DNA from: Bacteroidia bacterium
GTDB taxonomy: Bacteria > Bacteroidota > Bacteroidia > NS11-12g > UBA955
Length of the DNA: 64,000 nucleotides
Assembly: GCA_023653095.1 (NCBI GenBank)
Contig: JAMNXP010000006.1
Coordinates: 1-64,000, forward strand
Direction of reading: 5' to 3'
Below, piece by piece: positions 17,826-27,680 of the stretch. The notes under the pieces are model-generated. The model worked only from the letters and a program-made list of their open reading frames with translations, made no database searches and was not told the origin of the DNA. A program made the translations under genes and the position numbers. Each line of letters opens with the position of its first letter. Within the stretch, counting starts at the first letter, position 1.

Positions 17826-18545
17826 TTACAGCTGGTGTGAAAGGTCGAGTTTTCTGCATGCTTTTTCGCAGCACAATTCTTCGGCCTTTTTACGACTCTT
17901 GTTCACCTCAGTAAACCAAAGTTCTCCATCAATAAACATGGATATTTCATGTTTATCCTTTCGCTGATCAGATTCAGCTAATTTCCATTCAATGGTCTTC
18001 TGATTTTTTTGAGCCCATTTCATAAAGACAGCTTTGTAGCTCACCACCATAGACATAAGTCTATCCATATCTAAATATTGACCTATCAATCTATGTGTAA
18101 TAAACCAAGAAGCTTTTTTATACCCTCTATCTAAATAAATTGCCCCAATAAGTGCTTCCAATGCATTTCCACCAATGCCTTTTAACGCAACTTTATTGGT
18201 GAAGAGCTCAGCCTTCATATCCATCAGTTCCAATAAACCCAGTTTATAAGCCAAATCACCCATTTGCTCTCTGTTGACAATCCGGGTTCTCATTTCGGTG
18301 AGGAATCCTTCGTCTTTAAAAGGAAATCTATTGAACAATACCTCAGCAATAACCGCATCGAGAATGGCATCGCCTAAAAATTCGAGTCTTTCGTTATTAA
18401 TTACGGAGTTGTTGTGAGATTTATTATCTCGGGTAGAAGAATGGGTAAACGCTTCGCGGTAAATTTTCATTCTAATTGGACGTACGCCAGTTAGTCGATG
18501 AATTTTAGTACGAAAATGATCTTTTGTAAACAGAGAAAAACCCAA
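17826..18545 (-). CDS. rnc: Ribonuclease III
   Basis: 239 aa. It cleaves double-stranded RNA (rRNA precursors, structured mRNAs). The signature NERLEFLGDAILDAVIAE (51-68) carries the catalytic acidic residues, with a second Glu/Asp site in NALEALIGAIYLD. The C-terminal dsRNA-binding domain (about 165-235) is recognisable but divergent. The only usable start is TTG at 18545, nine bases after the fabF stop and in the same frame. The order acpP-fabF-rnc is widely conserved. Confidence 0.94.
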   Translation of the reverse strand: MGFSLFTKDHFRTKIHRLTGVRPIRMKIYREAFTHSSTRDNKSHNNSVINNERLEFLGDAILDAVIAEVLFNRFPFKDEGFLTEMRTRIVNREQMGDLAYKLGLLELMDMKAELFTNKVALKGIGGNALEALIGAIYLDRGYKKASWFITHRLIGQYLDMDRLMSMVVSYKAVFMKWAQKNQKTIEWKLAESDQRKDKHEISMFIDGELWFTEVNKSRKKAEELCCEKACRKLDLSHQL

Positions 18546-18554
18546 ACGAAAATA

Positions 18555-19808
18555 TTAGTCGATGAATTTTTTAAAAATAACAGATGCATTGTGTCCACCA
18601 AATCCAAAGGTATTGCTCAATGCAGCATTAACCGTTCTTTTTTGAGCCACATTGAATGTTAAATTTAATCTCGGGTCAATTTCTGGATCATCTGTAAAGT
18701 GGTTAATTGTTGGAGGAACAATGTCTTTATATACCGACATAACACAAGCGGCAGCTTCAATAGCTCCGGCGCCTCCTAACAAATGGCCAGTTTGGCTTTT
18801 TGTAGAACTGATGTTAAGGTTATACATGTGTTCACCAAGCACACCGTGTATGGCTTTTATTTCTGCGATGTCACCAAGTGGAGTACTTGTACCGTGAACA
18901 TTGATATAATCAATATCTTCAGCTTTTAAACCAGCATCTTGGAGCGCCATTTTCATCACATTTCTTGCACCCAATCCTTCGGGATGCGGAGCAGTTAAGT
19001 GATAAGCATCAGCGGTCATGCCGCCACCCACTAATTCAGCATAGATTTTTGCCCCTCTAGCTTTGGCGTGCTCTAGATCCTCAAGAATCAAACAAGCACC
19101 ACCTTCACCCATTACAAAACCATCACGGTCTTTGTCAAAGGGTCTGGAAGCAGTGAGCATATCGTCGTTGCGCTCGCTGAGGGCTTTCATATTTGAAAAT
19201 CCACCAACAGAAGGCTCATTTACACATGCTTCTGAACCACCAGCCACAATGGCATCGGCTTTACCGAGGCGAATTAGGTTGAATGCGTCAATAAGGGAAT
19301 GTGTAGAAGAAGCGCAAGCAGAAACGGTGCTATAATTGGGGCCTCTTAATTGATGTTTAATTGAGATATACCCTGCGGCTATATCAACAATCATTTTAGG
19401 AATAAAAAAGGGCGAGAAACGAGGAGTTCCGTCGCCCTTAGCGTAGTCTACTACTTCGTTGAAAAAAGTGGTTAACCCACCAATACCTGCTCCCCAAATA
19501 ACCCCAATTCTATCGGGGTCAAATGATTGCTGCAACAATCCACTGTCGTTAAGTGCTTCATCGGCACATACCATGGCATACTGAGTAAAGGGGTCCATTT
19601 TACGGGCCTCTTTTTTGTCAAAATATTCCATGGGGTCAAAATTTTTGACCTCGCAAGCGAACTTCACTTTGAACTTAGAATGATCAAACTTGGTTATTTC
19701 GCAGGCACCAGAAGTACCTTTGATCAAAGCTTCCCAATAATCGTTCAAATTGTTTCCAATAGGCGTCAAAGCGCCCATACCGGTTACAACAACCCTTCTG
19801 AGTTGCAT
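18555..19808 (-). CDS. fabF: Beta-ketoacyl-ACP synthase II
   Basis: 417 aa. It condenses malonyl-ACP with acyl-ACP in fatty-acid elongation. The nucleophile Cys165 lies in STVSACASS, and the two His residues are in NVHGTSTPLGD and TKSQTGHLLGG, so the Cys-His-His triad is complete. The N-terminus RRVVVTGMGALTPIG is typical. It starts three bases after the acpP stop, so it is co-transcribed with its carrier protein. Confidence 0.97.
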   Translation of the reverse strand: MQLRRVVVTGMGALTPIGNNLNDYWEALIKGTSGACEITKFDHSKFKVKFACEVKNFDPMEYFDKKEARKMDPFTQYAMVCADEALNDSGLLQQSFDPDRIGVIWGAGIGGLTTFFNEVVDYAKGDGTPRFSPFFIPKMIVDIAAGYISIKHQLRGPNYSTVSACASSTHSLIDAFNLIRLGKADAIVAGGSEACVNEPSVGGFSNMKALSERNDDMLTASRPFDKDRDGFVMGEGGACLILEDLEHAKARGAKIYAELVGGGMTADAYHLTAPHPEGLGARNVMKMALQDAGLKAEDIDYINVHGTSTPLGDIAEIKAIHGVLGEHMYNLNISSTKSQTGHLLGGAGAIEAAACVMSVYKDIVPPTINHFTDDPEIDPRLNLTFNVAQKRTVNAALSNTFGFGGHNASVIFKKFID

Positions 19809-19811
19809 AGA

Positions 19812-20045
19812 TTACTTATTTTCTTCGATGTATTTGATGGCCTCACCCACAGTCTGAATTTTTTCAGCCTGATCGTCTGGGATGCTAATGTCGAATTCTT
19901 TCTCAAATTCCATGATTAATTCAACGGTATCGAGAGAATCTGCTCCCAAATCATTGGTGAAACTTGCTTCGGGATTAACCTCAGCTGCATCAACGCCTAA
20001 CTTATCGACGATGATTGCTTTTACTTTTTCTGCAATTTCTGACAT
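19812..20045 (-). CDS. acpP: Acyl carrier protein
   Basis: 77 aa, highly acidic. Ser37 in [15 protein letters not shown] is the 4'-phosphopantetheine attachment site. It carries growing acyl chains for fatty-acid synthesis and heads the acpP-fabF-rnc operon. The upstream region has only an imperfect -7 box (TTTCTTTG), so the promoter is not assigned. Confidence 0.97.
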   Translation of the reverse strand: MSEIAEKVKAIIVDKLGVDAAEVNPEASFTNDLGADSLDTVELIMEFEKEFDISIPDDQAEKIQTVGEAIKYIEENK

Positions 20046-20145
20046 GATTCGTAAATTGATATTTTGCGGCTACAAAGAAACATTTTTTTCATGAGATGCG
20101 AATGAAAAAATTATTTTTGTTAGAATTTTTATCTATTCATACACA

Positions 20146-20595
20146 TTGAAACGCCATAAATCGACGGTAACCCTTGATGGCAGTGACTTCCAAGTCGTTG
20201 CTATTCATAGCTCACAAGCACCTTATTTTGTGGCTTGGTGTCTTTTTGACACTTTTTCCTTAGAATTTGTGTGTGAGAAAGAACCTTTTACAATAAATTT
20301 GTCGAAAGAAAAGAAATCACTCCATTTAGAGTACTTTTACAAAGGTAGCGAACAATGGCCTCGAATGTGGCTCATTCAAAATCAAGGAACCCAAGGAAAA
20401 CTGCTAACAGCAAAGCCCTCCCCTGATTATTTGCTGATGTTTGAAAAAGACTTTGGAATGTTAAATTTCGAGCATTGGTTAAACAAGCTCAAATCATCTA
20501 ATAGGTTTGAGTTGGTTTATCAGATGCAAGATGAACATACCTCCAAATGGAAATGGGTTTCTCTTCTAGAGCACCTAATTATTGAAAAAGAGTAA
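20146..20595 (+). CDS. IPExxxVDY-family protein (Bacteroidota-specific)
   Basis: 149 aa, starting at TTG 20146, since no in-frame ATG fits. The position directly before pyk and divergent from acpP-fabF-rnc is the usual one for this family. The name-giving motif appears degenerate here as KPSPDYLLMF (about 87-96). Function is unknown. It ends one base before the pyk ATG, so the two are co-transcribed. The assignment rests mainly on gene order and a weak motif. Confidence 0.7.
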   Translation: MKRHKSTVTLDGSDFQVVAIHSSQAPYFVAWCLFDTFSLEFVCEKEPFTINLSKEKKSLHLEYFYKGSEQWPRMWLIQNQGTQGKLLTAKPSPDYLLMFEKDFGMLNFEHWLNKLKSSNRFELVYQMQDEHTSKWKWVSLLEHLIIEKE

Positions 20596-20596
20596 A

Positions 20597-22027
20597 ATGC
20601 ACAGACTGAAATTTAACAAAACAAAAATTGTTGCAACCATTGGGCCAGCAAGTAGTTCCGAAGAAAATCTTGAAAAAATCATCAATGCTGGGGTTGATGT
20701 TTGCAGGTTAAATTTCTCCCACGGCGAACACTCCGTTCACGCAGAAACCGCAGAACGCATTCGTAGAATTAATAAAAAATTGGGTTGCCACGTTGCCATA
20801 ATGCAAGATTTACAAGGACCCAAATTGAGAATTGGAAAAGTAGACGGTAAAATGATGATGGTGGCTGGTGAAAGCCTTATTGTTACCACCAAAGAATGCA
20901 TCAGTACCCCTGAAATATTGTATGTAAGTTACGAACGATTACCCGATGAAGCTCATGTTGGAGACAGAATTCTCCTCAACGATGGCAAAGTAGAACTCGT
21001 AATTACTGAAAGAATTGACAGCGAACATCTTAGAGCCGAAGTAGTGGTAGGTGGCGAACTGAGTTCCAACAAAGGATTCAACTTGCCAAATACTAAAATT
21101 TCAGCACCTTGTCTTACTGAAAAAGACTTAAAAGACCTCGAATTCGGACTTTCCCTGGATGTTGATTGGGTGGCACTGAGCTTTGTTCGTACCGCAGATG
21201 ATATTATCGAACTGAAAAAACTCATCGCCGAAAAAGGCAGTCGTGCAAGGGTCATTGCCAAAATCGAAAAACCCGAAGCAGTAGAAAACTTTGACAGTAT
21301 TGTAAAAGTCACTGATGCTGTAATGGTTGCACGTGGCGATTTGGGAGTGGAAGTTCCGCTCCAACAGGTACCATTGATTCAAAAAAGGTTGGTAGACACC
21401 TGTATTTTACACGCCAAGCCTGTTATCATTGCTACCCAAATGATGGAAAGCATGATCGTAGATTCCATGCCTACACGCGCTGAAATTACTGACGTTGCGA
21501 ATGCCGTTTTAGACGGTGCAGATGCCGTAATGTTGTCTGCAGAAACTTCTGTAGGTAAATATCCTGTGAGAGTAGTAGAAGTTATGAGTGATATTGTTGG
21601 CGATGTTGAGAAAGACCGTAGAGCCTATTACAAAGGAGTGAGACCCAGTTCAGAGTCACCTTCTTTCACCAGCGACGAAGTTTGTTTTACGGCAGTTCGA
21701 ATGAGTGACCACTTAAAAGCAAAAGCAATCGTAGCCATGACTAAGAGCGGATACACAGGTTTTAGAGTTGCTAGCTACAGACCTGAAGCCAATATTTTCA
21801 TATTTACCCCTGATAAACAGATGTTAACTACTTTAAATCTAGTTTGGGGAGTTAGAGGTTATCACTACGATCAATACGTGAGTACGGATCAAACCTTCGA
21901 AGACGTCATCAAAATACTCAAAGACGATGAATGGGTTACAGCACAAGATTACGTTATCAACTGTGCAAGTATGCCATTGAAAAAGCGTCAGCGTACCAAC
22001 ACCATAAAGGTGAGTTTGGTAGACTAA
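20597..22027 (+). CDS. pyk: Pyruvate kinase
   Basis: 476 aa from the ATG at 20597; a TTG start five codons earlier is less likely. It makes pyruvate and ATP from phosphoenolpyruvate and ADP in glycolysis. Family motifs include KIVATIGPAS, INAGVDVCRLNFSHG, the active-site Lys in RVIAKIEKPEAVENF, VMVARGDLGVE and the MLSAETSVGKYP region. It is an ordinary full-length enzyme with no visible C-terminal extra domain. Confidence 0.97.
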   Translation: MHRLKFNKTKIVATIGPASSSEENLEKIINAGVDVCRLNFSHGEHSVHAETAERIRRINKKLGCHVAIMQDLQGPKLRIGKVDGKMMMVAGESLIVTTKECISTPEILYVSYERLPDEAHVGDRILLNDGKVELVITERIDSEHLRAEVVVGGELSSNKGFNLPNTKISAPCLTEKDLKDLEFGLSLDVDWVALSFVRTADDIIELKKLIAEKGSRARVIAKIEKPEAVENFDSIVKVTDAVMVARGDLGVEVPLQQVPLIQKRLVDTCILHAKPVIIATQMMESMIVDSMPTRAEITDVANAVLDGADAVMLSAETSVGKYPVRVVEVMSDIVGDVEKDRRAYYKGVRPSSESPSFTSDEVCFTAVRMSDHLKAKAIVAMTKSGYTGFRVASYRPEANIFIFTPDKQMLTTLNLVWGVRGYHYDQYVSTDQTFEDVIKILKDDEWVTAQDYVINCASMPLKKRQRTNTIKVSLVD

Positions 22028-22028
22028 T

Positions 22029-22547
22029 TTATCTCTCTTTTTTGGGAGCCTTGTATACTGGAACCGTACTACAAGGTTCACCAAACATGAGTGAAGAAAC
22101 CACAGGTGTTAACTTTTGAGTTATCAAAAGATATGCGGCTTCACTCACAGGTAAATTGGAACAACCTTTGATTACCATTTTCTGATCTCTGTAACTTTCT
22201 CTATCGATGCCATTGATGGCATCTTCCCATAAAATTGATTCCAACGTTTTTAAGTCCCCAAAAACCACTTTAGCGGCAATGCCAGACAATTTTGAAGCCA
22301 CAAGCATGTATGCCCAAGTTGGAATTATGGCATCTGAACTGCAATAAACGGCTACAAACGCATTTTGGTATTGACTCCAATTGTGTTCCTTAACCCATTG
22401 TCTAAAGTCTTTCTCTTTGAGAATCATACCCATGAACAACACCTCTTTCAGGTCAATTTGCGTTCTTTCTCCATGAGGGTAATAATTCTCCAAATTGAGG
22501 GTAGTCAAACCACTTTGGGCAACCTTATTAACGATGGGTTCTTGCAT
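22029..22547 (-). CDS. DUF2480 family protein
   Basis: 172 aa, conserved across Bacteroidota. Typical segments are TLNLENYYPHGERTQIDLK, AVYCSSDAIIPTWAYML and VIKGCSNLPVSEAAYL. Cys residues (CSSD, GCSN, EPCS) could bind metal, but this is not established. It is cytoplasmic and of unknown function. In many relatives it neighbours Fe-S assembly genes, but not here. It converges on pyk with one base between stops, and a TATCTTTG box lies 5 nt before its ATG. Confidence 0.9.
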   Translation of the reverse strand: MQEPIVNKVAQSGLTTLNLENYYPHGERTQIDLKEVLFMGMILKEKDFRQWVKEHNWSQYQNAFVAVYCSSDAIIPTWAYMLVASKLSGIAAKVVFGDLKTLESILWEDAINGIDRESYRDQKMVIKGCSNLPVSEAAYLLITQKLTPVVSSLMFGEPCSTVPVYKAPKKER

Positions 22548-22552
22548 AAAAA

Positions 22553-22560
22553 CAAAGATA
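22553..22560 (-). promoter_or_regulatory. -7 box TATCTTTG before DUF2480
   Basis: An exact TAnnTTTG on the minus strand with a 5-nt gap to the ATG at 22547. A GTG (one mismatch to TTG) lies at exactly 19-base spacing (22580-22582). Confidence 0.55.
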
Positions 22561-22603
22561 ACATAGACCCATCATACATCACGGTGTTCAATTTGTTTTT
22601 ACG

Positions 22604-22611
22604 TATATTTG
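22604..22611 (+). promoter_or_regulatory. -7 box TATATTTG before the gene at 22628
   Basis: An exact TAnnTTTG on the plus strand, 16 nt before the ATG at 22628. It supports that ATG rather than the TTG at 22616. No good -33 element is visible. Confidence 0.45.
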
Positions 22612-22627
22612 AACATTGAATGACCTC

Positions 22628-23917
22628 ATGAATCTACAGAGCCGAATTCTTAAAATATCTTTGTTTCTTTTTATCTCTTTCTCGTCGGAGTCTGCTGATC
22701 ATTTACACGCCCAAACATTAGAAGATCAAATGAAGCAGGTAGAAAATATTTCCAAATTCTACCAATCGTTTGCCAACCAATACGCTAAAGATCTATTCAC
22801 TACCATTTATCCTGCTCAAAGTTTCTTGACTTTTCATGGAACCCAAATGTATGCGCCGAGTGCCTTTAGCCTTGAACTGCGCACTGGTGTTGCCGCTAGA
22901 TTGCCTCAATCTGTGATTGGAGATCATTACAACAACTTAGATAGTGCCGCCAACATTGAAAATCAAATTAATTACGGCTCTAATTTATTACAATTCAAAC
23001 CTAACAGCGAATTATTTGAACCTGAAGAGAAATTGTTTTTTCAATTAGAAGACCCCAACGGCAAGCCGTTTAATGGCCCATTGAGAGATCAAGATAGCAT
23101 TCGCTGGCGTATACCCTCTTTAAGCCAACTCGGACTCACAGAAGTCATCGCACCTAGAACCATGGTTATGCTCAGGTTTGCCCCAGGATATGCATTTGAA
23201 CTCGCTGGAACCTATTTATTATACAATTCAGCACCATTGAATGACCGTGGCTTGGCTACGTCTAACCGAACACGTTACTACATGATGCACATAGCTCATG
23301 ATCTTTTGTATTGGCTTCAAAAATACCATTACATGGGTTGGCATGTGACAGCAAACTTTACTCTCAGCAACTGGAATCAAAGCATTAACCTCACTCCTAC
23401 CGCACTAAATTATCAAGATTTCAATTTCAGAGGAAATAGAGTTTGGTTCAATCAACAATTTGAACGTATTGACTTGTTCAATAGATCCATACAATACGGC
23501 CTTAATGTAGGAAAAAGCTTCCGAAGAGGCGAAGTATGGGGAGGTATTACCTCTTTAACCAACTTCGGAGCACTCAGTGATGCTGGTTTCGTTTCAGCTT
23601 ATTTTGACAATGACAATGACAACGAAAACGGATTTAAAGTTCGCCGTTATCGAGGAATGTTTGGCTCTGGTGTCATCAACTCTCAATTTATCAACTTTGG
23701 AATTGGTGCCAGTTTAGGACAAAAAAGCATTAGATATGGATTTCAATACAACATGCTTTCAAACGGCACGCACCAAGCTTCGGCCATGGTGAAATACGTA
23801 TTCTACGATAATTTGAGACATCCCTGGCAAATGAAAAAAGATGAAATGGAATATTTCAATCCCAACGTTCGTCAACAAATCAAAAAGACCGTGATTATGG
23901 TCAGAGACGAAGAATAA
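22628..23917 (+). CDS. Exported protein, probable outer-membrane beta-barrel (DUF6588-like)
   Basis: 429 aa from the ATG at 22628, with a signal peptide ending in LHAQ. The protein has many alternating aromatic/polar strands and Gly-rich turns (YGLNVGKSF, WGGITSL, FGIGASLG) ending in a hydrophobic strand VKYVFYDNLRH, as in outer-membrane barrels. The layout recalls DUF6588, but that match is from memory and weak. An acidic turn DNDNDNENG occurs near residue 335. No operon partner is seen. Confidence 0.65.
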   Translation: MNLQSRILKISLFLFISFSSESADHLHAQTLEDQMKQVENISKFYQSFANQYAKDLFTTIYPAQSFLTFHGTQMYAPSAFSLELRTGVAARLPQSVIGDHYNNLDSAANIENQINYGSNLLQFKPNSELFEPEEKLFFQLEDPNGKPFNGPLRDQDSIRWRIPSLSQLGLTEVIAPRTMVMLRFAPGYAFELAGTYLLYNSAPLNDRGLATSNRTRYYMMHIAHDLLYWLQKYHYMGWHVTANFTLSNWNQSINLTPTALNYQDFNFRGNRVWFNQQFERIDLFNRSIQYGLNVGKSFRRGEVWGGITSLTNFGALSDAGFVSAYFDNDNDNENGFKVRRYRGMFGSGVINSQFINFGIGASLGQKSIRYGFQYNMLSNGTHQASAMVKYVFYDNLRHPWQMKKDEMEYFNPNVRQQIKKTVIMVRDEE

Positions 23918-23919
23918 CT

Positions 23920-24420
23920 TTAAAGATGATCTAGATGCATCTCCTTTTTCAAAGGATTTGAACGCGGCACCAAAATGAGTAGATCCAGTGATTTATATTT
24001 AAACCTCCAAGTTTTTTCGAAATACTTAAACTGAGGGAGTCCCTCAATACTCAAATCCAAAAAAGAATAATCGTAATTAGAACTCCAAGTACCAACGTAT
24101 TTTGTTCCGTTAGCCAAAATTTCTACAGGCCCATTATAAAAAGTCTCTTTTCTCAAGTAAATAACCATATCTGAAAATTCAGGCGTGATGTTTGTGCCGC
24201 CGGTGTCAATGGCTAGTTTTATTCGGGTTGCCTTATTTAACACATAAATTTCAAACACTTTTTGAGCCAAAGAAACTGTATCAATGACGGTATCTTTTTT
24301 CGTGGTATCATTCGGATTGGTTGGCTTTGTATCATCTTCGCAAGAAGCCATAAAAATAACGAGCATGGCCAACAACCCAAAAGCACTAAAAATGCGGCGA
24401 TTAAACTTGAACATCATCAT
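23920..24420 (-). CDS. Small hypothetical lipoprotein
   Basis: 166 aa. Three consecutive ATG codons make the start uncertain by two codons. A lipoprotein signal with lipobox FMASC is followed by a Thr/Asp/Lys-rich linker (KPTNPNDTTKKD) and a compact domain of about 110 residues. No family is recognised. It converges on the barrel-like gene two bases away. Confidence 0.7.
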   Translation of the reverse strand: MMMFKFNRRIFSAFGLLAMLVIFMASCEDDTKPTNPNDTTKKDTVIDTVSLAQKVFEIYVLNKATRIKLAIDTGGTNITPEFSDMVIYLRKETFYNGPVEILANGTKYVGTWSSNYDYSFLDLSIEGLPQFKYFEKTWRFKYKSLDLLILVPRSNPLKKEMHLDHL

Positions 24421-24480
24421 AATTTTTGACAGAATGAACGAATATACATTATTGTTACCATATTTTCCGAAATTTGCGAC

Positions 24481-26361
24481 ATGCGGAAAACAATACTCGT
24501 TATATGTGCATTAATCAGTTTAACCACGTCTGTTATGGCAAAAAACCAAGTTAATTATCAAATTTCCATCCCCAATCCCAACTCCCATTATGCGGTTGTT
24601 GATATAGACTATGTTGCAGAAAACGAGGGCCCGACAGGCATTATCACTCTACCCACATGGACACCCGGGAGTTACCTTTTACGTGAGTTTTCCAGAAATG
24701 TGAATAGGGTTTACATGCAAAAAAACTCAGGACCTAAGTCCATAGTAACCTTGAAGCAGCAATCTAAAAACCAATGGGTGGTAGAGGCAAAAAAAGGCGA
24801 GAAAATCAAAATATCTTATGAAATTTATTGTTTCGATTTCAGTGTAAGAACCTCTTACATTAGCACCGAACAAGCTCTGTTAAACATGGCGTCGGTGTTG
24901 ATGTTTGTAGAAGGCCAAACCAGCGAATCGGGAACGGTGAGCATCAAATATCCCGAAAATTGGAAATCCGTGGCCACGTCCCTCGAAGAGGAAAAATCAT
25001 CCAATAAAGGTCCTGGACAAACCACTTTTAAATACAGGAACTACGATGAATTGGTAGATACTCCGGTTCAATTGGGCAATTTTGAAACCTTCGAATTTGA
25101 AGTGGCCGGGGTACCCCATAAAGTGGCCTTGGTGGGTAGAAACAATGCTAACATTCAGCAACTAAAAATTGACATGCAGAAAATCTGCAACACCATGTTC
25201 GAAATTGTGGGTGAATTTCCATGCGAAACTCAGCCCTGCAAGCCCTATGTGTTTATCGTTCAAAACGTTGAAAATGGCGGCGGTGGAATTGAACACTTAA
25301 ATTCTACTGTATTGATGATGAGTAAATTAGGATACACAGACCCCAACAGATACCGAGGATTCTTGGGACTTGTAGCGCATGAATATTTTCATTTGTGGAA
25401 CGTAAAGCGAATCAGACCCATAGAATTAGGTCCATTTAATTATTCGGAGGAAAACTATACGCGTTCCCTCTGGATTGCCGAAGGAATCACCTCCTATTAC
25501 GATGAGTTAGCTTTGGTTCGAGCTAAATTTGTTTCGGAAGGATCTTTTTTACAAACTCTGAGCTCCAGCATCAATGCCCATGAAAACCGTCCAGGTAGCG
25601 AAGTGGCGACACTCCACGATATGAGTTTTAACACTTGGGTGAAAGAATATCGTCCTTACGAGCACAGTAAAAATAATTCTTATTCCTATTATTCAAAGGG
25701 AATGATTGTAGCTGCTCTGTTGGATATTGAAATTTGCGCTGCAACCAATGGCAAAAAGTCATTAAACGATGTGTTCAAAGTGCTTTGGAACGATTTTTAC
25801 AAGGCCAAGAACTTTGGATATCTAGGAACAGGTTACACCGAAGAAGAGTTTTGGAAAGTCTGCAATTCTGTGGCTGGCATAGATTTAACTGATAAGTTCA
25901 AGGTTTGGCTTGAAACCACACAACACCCAGACTATAAAGGAACCTTTGAAAAACTCAAATTTATTGCCATCGAAGAAAATAGTCAACTCTTGAATGAATG
26001 GGGTGTTACTTTCGAAACCAAAGATGGACTCCAAAAAGTGGCTTATGTGAACTCAAAAGGGAATGCCCTCAAAGCAGGAATTCAAGTGGGCGATGAAATA
26101 CTATCTATCAATGGGTTCAGAACTACCAATGATTTGGATAAAATCTTCGGTGCTTTAAAAGCCGGCGGTGAAAACCAGTTTACGCTTTTGATAAATCGAG
26201 CTGGAAATATTCAAGAACTTAAATGTGGATTTGAACCTTTGCCTCAGTACCAAATCACTTTGAAATTTACAGGCGACGCTTTGAAAGGCCTTCAAACTAA
26301 AACCAATGATTTTTGGCAACAACAAGGAGCCATTCAAACCTGGTTAAAATCAAAAATATGA
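24481..26361 (+). CDS. M61-family metallopeptidase (glycyl aminopeptidase-like) with PDZ domain
   Basis: 626 aa with a signal peptide (1-20, ending in VMA). An N-terminal beta domain is followed by a gluzincin catalytic domain: HEYFH at 300-304 binds zinc and the downstream Glu is in WIAEGITSYYDE. A C-terminal PDZ domain lies at about 510-585 (KAGIQVGDEILSINGFRT). M61 enzymes are periplasmic or surface peptidases. A one-mismatch -7 box (GAAATTTG) sits 4 nt before the ATG. Its stop overlaps the next start (ATGA), coupling it to the dehydrogenase. Confidence 0.93.
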   Translation: MRKTILVICALISLTTSVMAKNQVNYQISIPNPNSHYAVVDIDYVAENEGPTGIITLPTWTPGSYLLREFSRNVNRVYMQKNSGPKSIVTLKQQSKNQWVVEAKKGEKIKISYEIYCFDFSVRTSYISTEQALLNMASVLMFVEGQTSESGTVSIKYPENWKSVATSLEEEKSSNKGPGQTTFKYRNYDELVDTPVQLGNFETFEFEVAGVPHKVALVGRNNANIQQLKIDMQKICNTMFEIVGEFPCETQPCKPYVFIVQNVENGGGGIEHLNSTVLMMSKLGYTDPNRYRGFLGLVAHEYFHLWNVKRIRPIELGPFNYSEENYTRSLWIAEGITSYYDELALVRAKFVSEGSFLQTLSSSINAHENRPGSEVATLHDMSFNTWVKEYRPYEHSKNNSYSYYSKGMIVAALLDIEICAATNGKKSLNDVFKVLWNDFYKAKNFGYLGTGYTEEEFWKVCNSVAGIDLTDKFKVWLETTQHPDYKGTFEKLKFIAIEENSQLLNEWGVTFETKDGLQKVAYVNSKGNALKAGIQVGDEILSINGFRTTNDLDKIFGALKAGGENQFTLLINRAGNIQELKCGFEPLPQYQITLKFTGDALKGLQTKTNDFWQQQGAIQTWLKSKI

Positions 26362-27443
26362 GTTTAACGGCGCATAAGGACTTGCATCAATTTGTGCAAG
26401 AGGTATTCTTGAATAAAGGCTTTTCACAAGAACATGCTATCATCAGCGCCAATGTTCTCATTGCTGCTGACCTCCGAGGAATAGACAGTCATGGAGTAGC
26501 TCGATTGAGCGGATATGTGCGTTTGATAGACAAAGGAAGAATCAATCCAAATCCATCATTGAACTTTACTGCCCGCAAAAAGACCATGGGTAATTTAGAC
26601 GCCGATGGTGGAATTGGTCTGGTTGCAGCACATTTTGCCATGGAACACGCCATGGAAATGTGTCAGGTATACGGTTCGGGCTGGGTAGGTATTCAAAATT
26701 CCAATCACTTCGGAATTGCTGCTTATCACGCTCTAAAAGCGTTTGAAATTGATGCTGTTGGATTTGCCATGACAAATGCAAGTCCTTTGGTTTACCCTGC
26801 GGGAGGACGTGAACGAATGTTGGGAACCAACCCCATTTGTGTTGCTATTCCTGGAAATAATGGACGAGAATTTGTCTTAGATATGGCAACTTCAGCTGCT
26901 GCAAATGGGAAACTTGAAATTGCCAGTAGATCGAATAAATCTATACCTGAAGGCTGGGTACTGAATGCAGAAGGACAACCTACCCAAGATCCGAATGCTT
27001 TGAAATCAGGTGGCGGATTATTGCCCTTAGGTAGTGATGCTGACCATGGATTCCACAAAGGATATGGTTTAGGCGCTTGGGTTGATATCTTCAGTGGAGT
27101 ATTAACAGGTGCTAATTTTGGTCCTTGGGTGCCGCCTTTTGTTTCATTTTTGGACCCCGCTGCAGATGCTCCAGGAAAAGGCATCGGACATTTTATTGGA
27201 TGCTGGAGTTTGGACGGATTTTCAGATGCACAAACCGCCAAAAATCAGTTAGATATCTGGATAGACCAATTTAAACAATCGAAGCCCTCAGATGCTAATA
27301 AATCTGTAATTGTGCCCGGTGAACCTGAAAGAATATATGAAAGCCAAAGGATGAAAAATGGAATTCCATTGAATGAAGTGGTTTTTGAAGATTTAAAAAA
27401 TCTGAATACCCATCTAAAACTGAACTCAAAACTATTTGTTTAA
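26358..27443 (+). CDS. Ldh-family NAD(P)-dependent oxidoreductase (malate/L-lactate dehydrogenase type)
   Basis: 361 aa from the ATG at 26358, overlapping the M61 stop. This is the LDH2/MDH2 family, unrelated to classical Rossmann lactate dehydrogenases. Motifs include DLRGIDSHGVARLSGYV with the catalytic His, NSNHFGIAAYHAL, TNASPLVYPAGG and HKGYGLGAWVDIFSGVL. The family reduces or oxidises 2-hydroxy acids such as malate, lactate or sulfolactate; the substrate here is not evident. Confidence 0.92.
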   Translation: MSLTAHKDLHQFVQEVFLNKGFSQEHAIISANVLIAADLRGIDSHGVARLSGYVRLIDKGRINPNPSLNFTARKKTMGNLDADGGIGLVAAHFAMEHAMEMCQVYGSGWVGIQNSNHFGIAAYHALKAFEIDAVGFAMTNASPLVYPAGGRERMLGTNPICVAIPGNNGREFVLDMATSAAANGKLEIASRSNKSIPEGWVLNAEGQPTQDPNALKSGGGLLPLGSDADHGFHKGYGLGAWVDIFSGVLTGANFGPWVPPFVSFLDPAADAPGKGIGHFIGCWSLDGFSDAQTAKNQLDIWIDQFKQSKPSDANKSVIVPGEPERIYESQRMKNGIPLNEVVFEDLKNLNTHLKLNSKLFV

Positions 27444-27449
27444 AATTCT

Positions 27450-27680
27450 ATGGAAAAGCAGCAAAAACAAAAACTAGCCGTTGCCCTCATTTTCTTAACC
27501 ATCATATTAGGAATGGCCACTTGGGCCTACATCACCATTCTTCTTCCCAATAGAGAATATAGAAAGAGAACAGGCGAGAAATACACTCAAAAGTTGCAAT
27601 ACAAAACCAAATACAATCCAGATTTTGTAGATTCAGTGATTGATTCTAAAGAAAAATCAAGCAAACCAGTCGTTAAGTAG
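27450..27680 (+). CDS. Small single-pass membrane protein
   Basis: 76 aa. One membrane helix (about 9-31) is flanked by basic residues, with a Lys/Tyr-rich tail. It starts six bases after the dehydrogenase stop, so it belongs to the same transcript. Its 3' end overlaps the convergent kmo gene by 24 nt. No family is recognised. Confidence 0.6.
   Translation: MEKQQKQKLAVALIFLTIILGMATWAYITILLPNREYRKRTGEKYTQKLQYKTKYNPDFVDSVIDSKEKSSKPVVK

Noticed and set aside
26792..27241. 149-aa open frame on the minus strand
   Set aside because: It is a Pro/Gly-rich shadow of the Ldh-type dehydrogenase gene.
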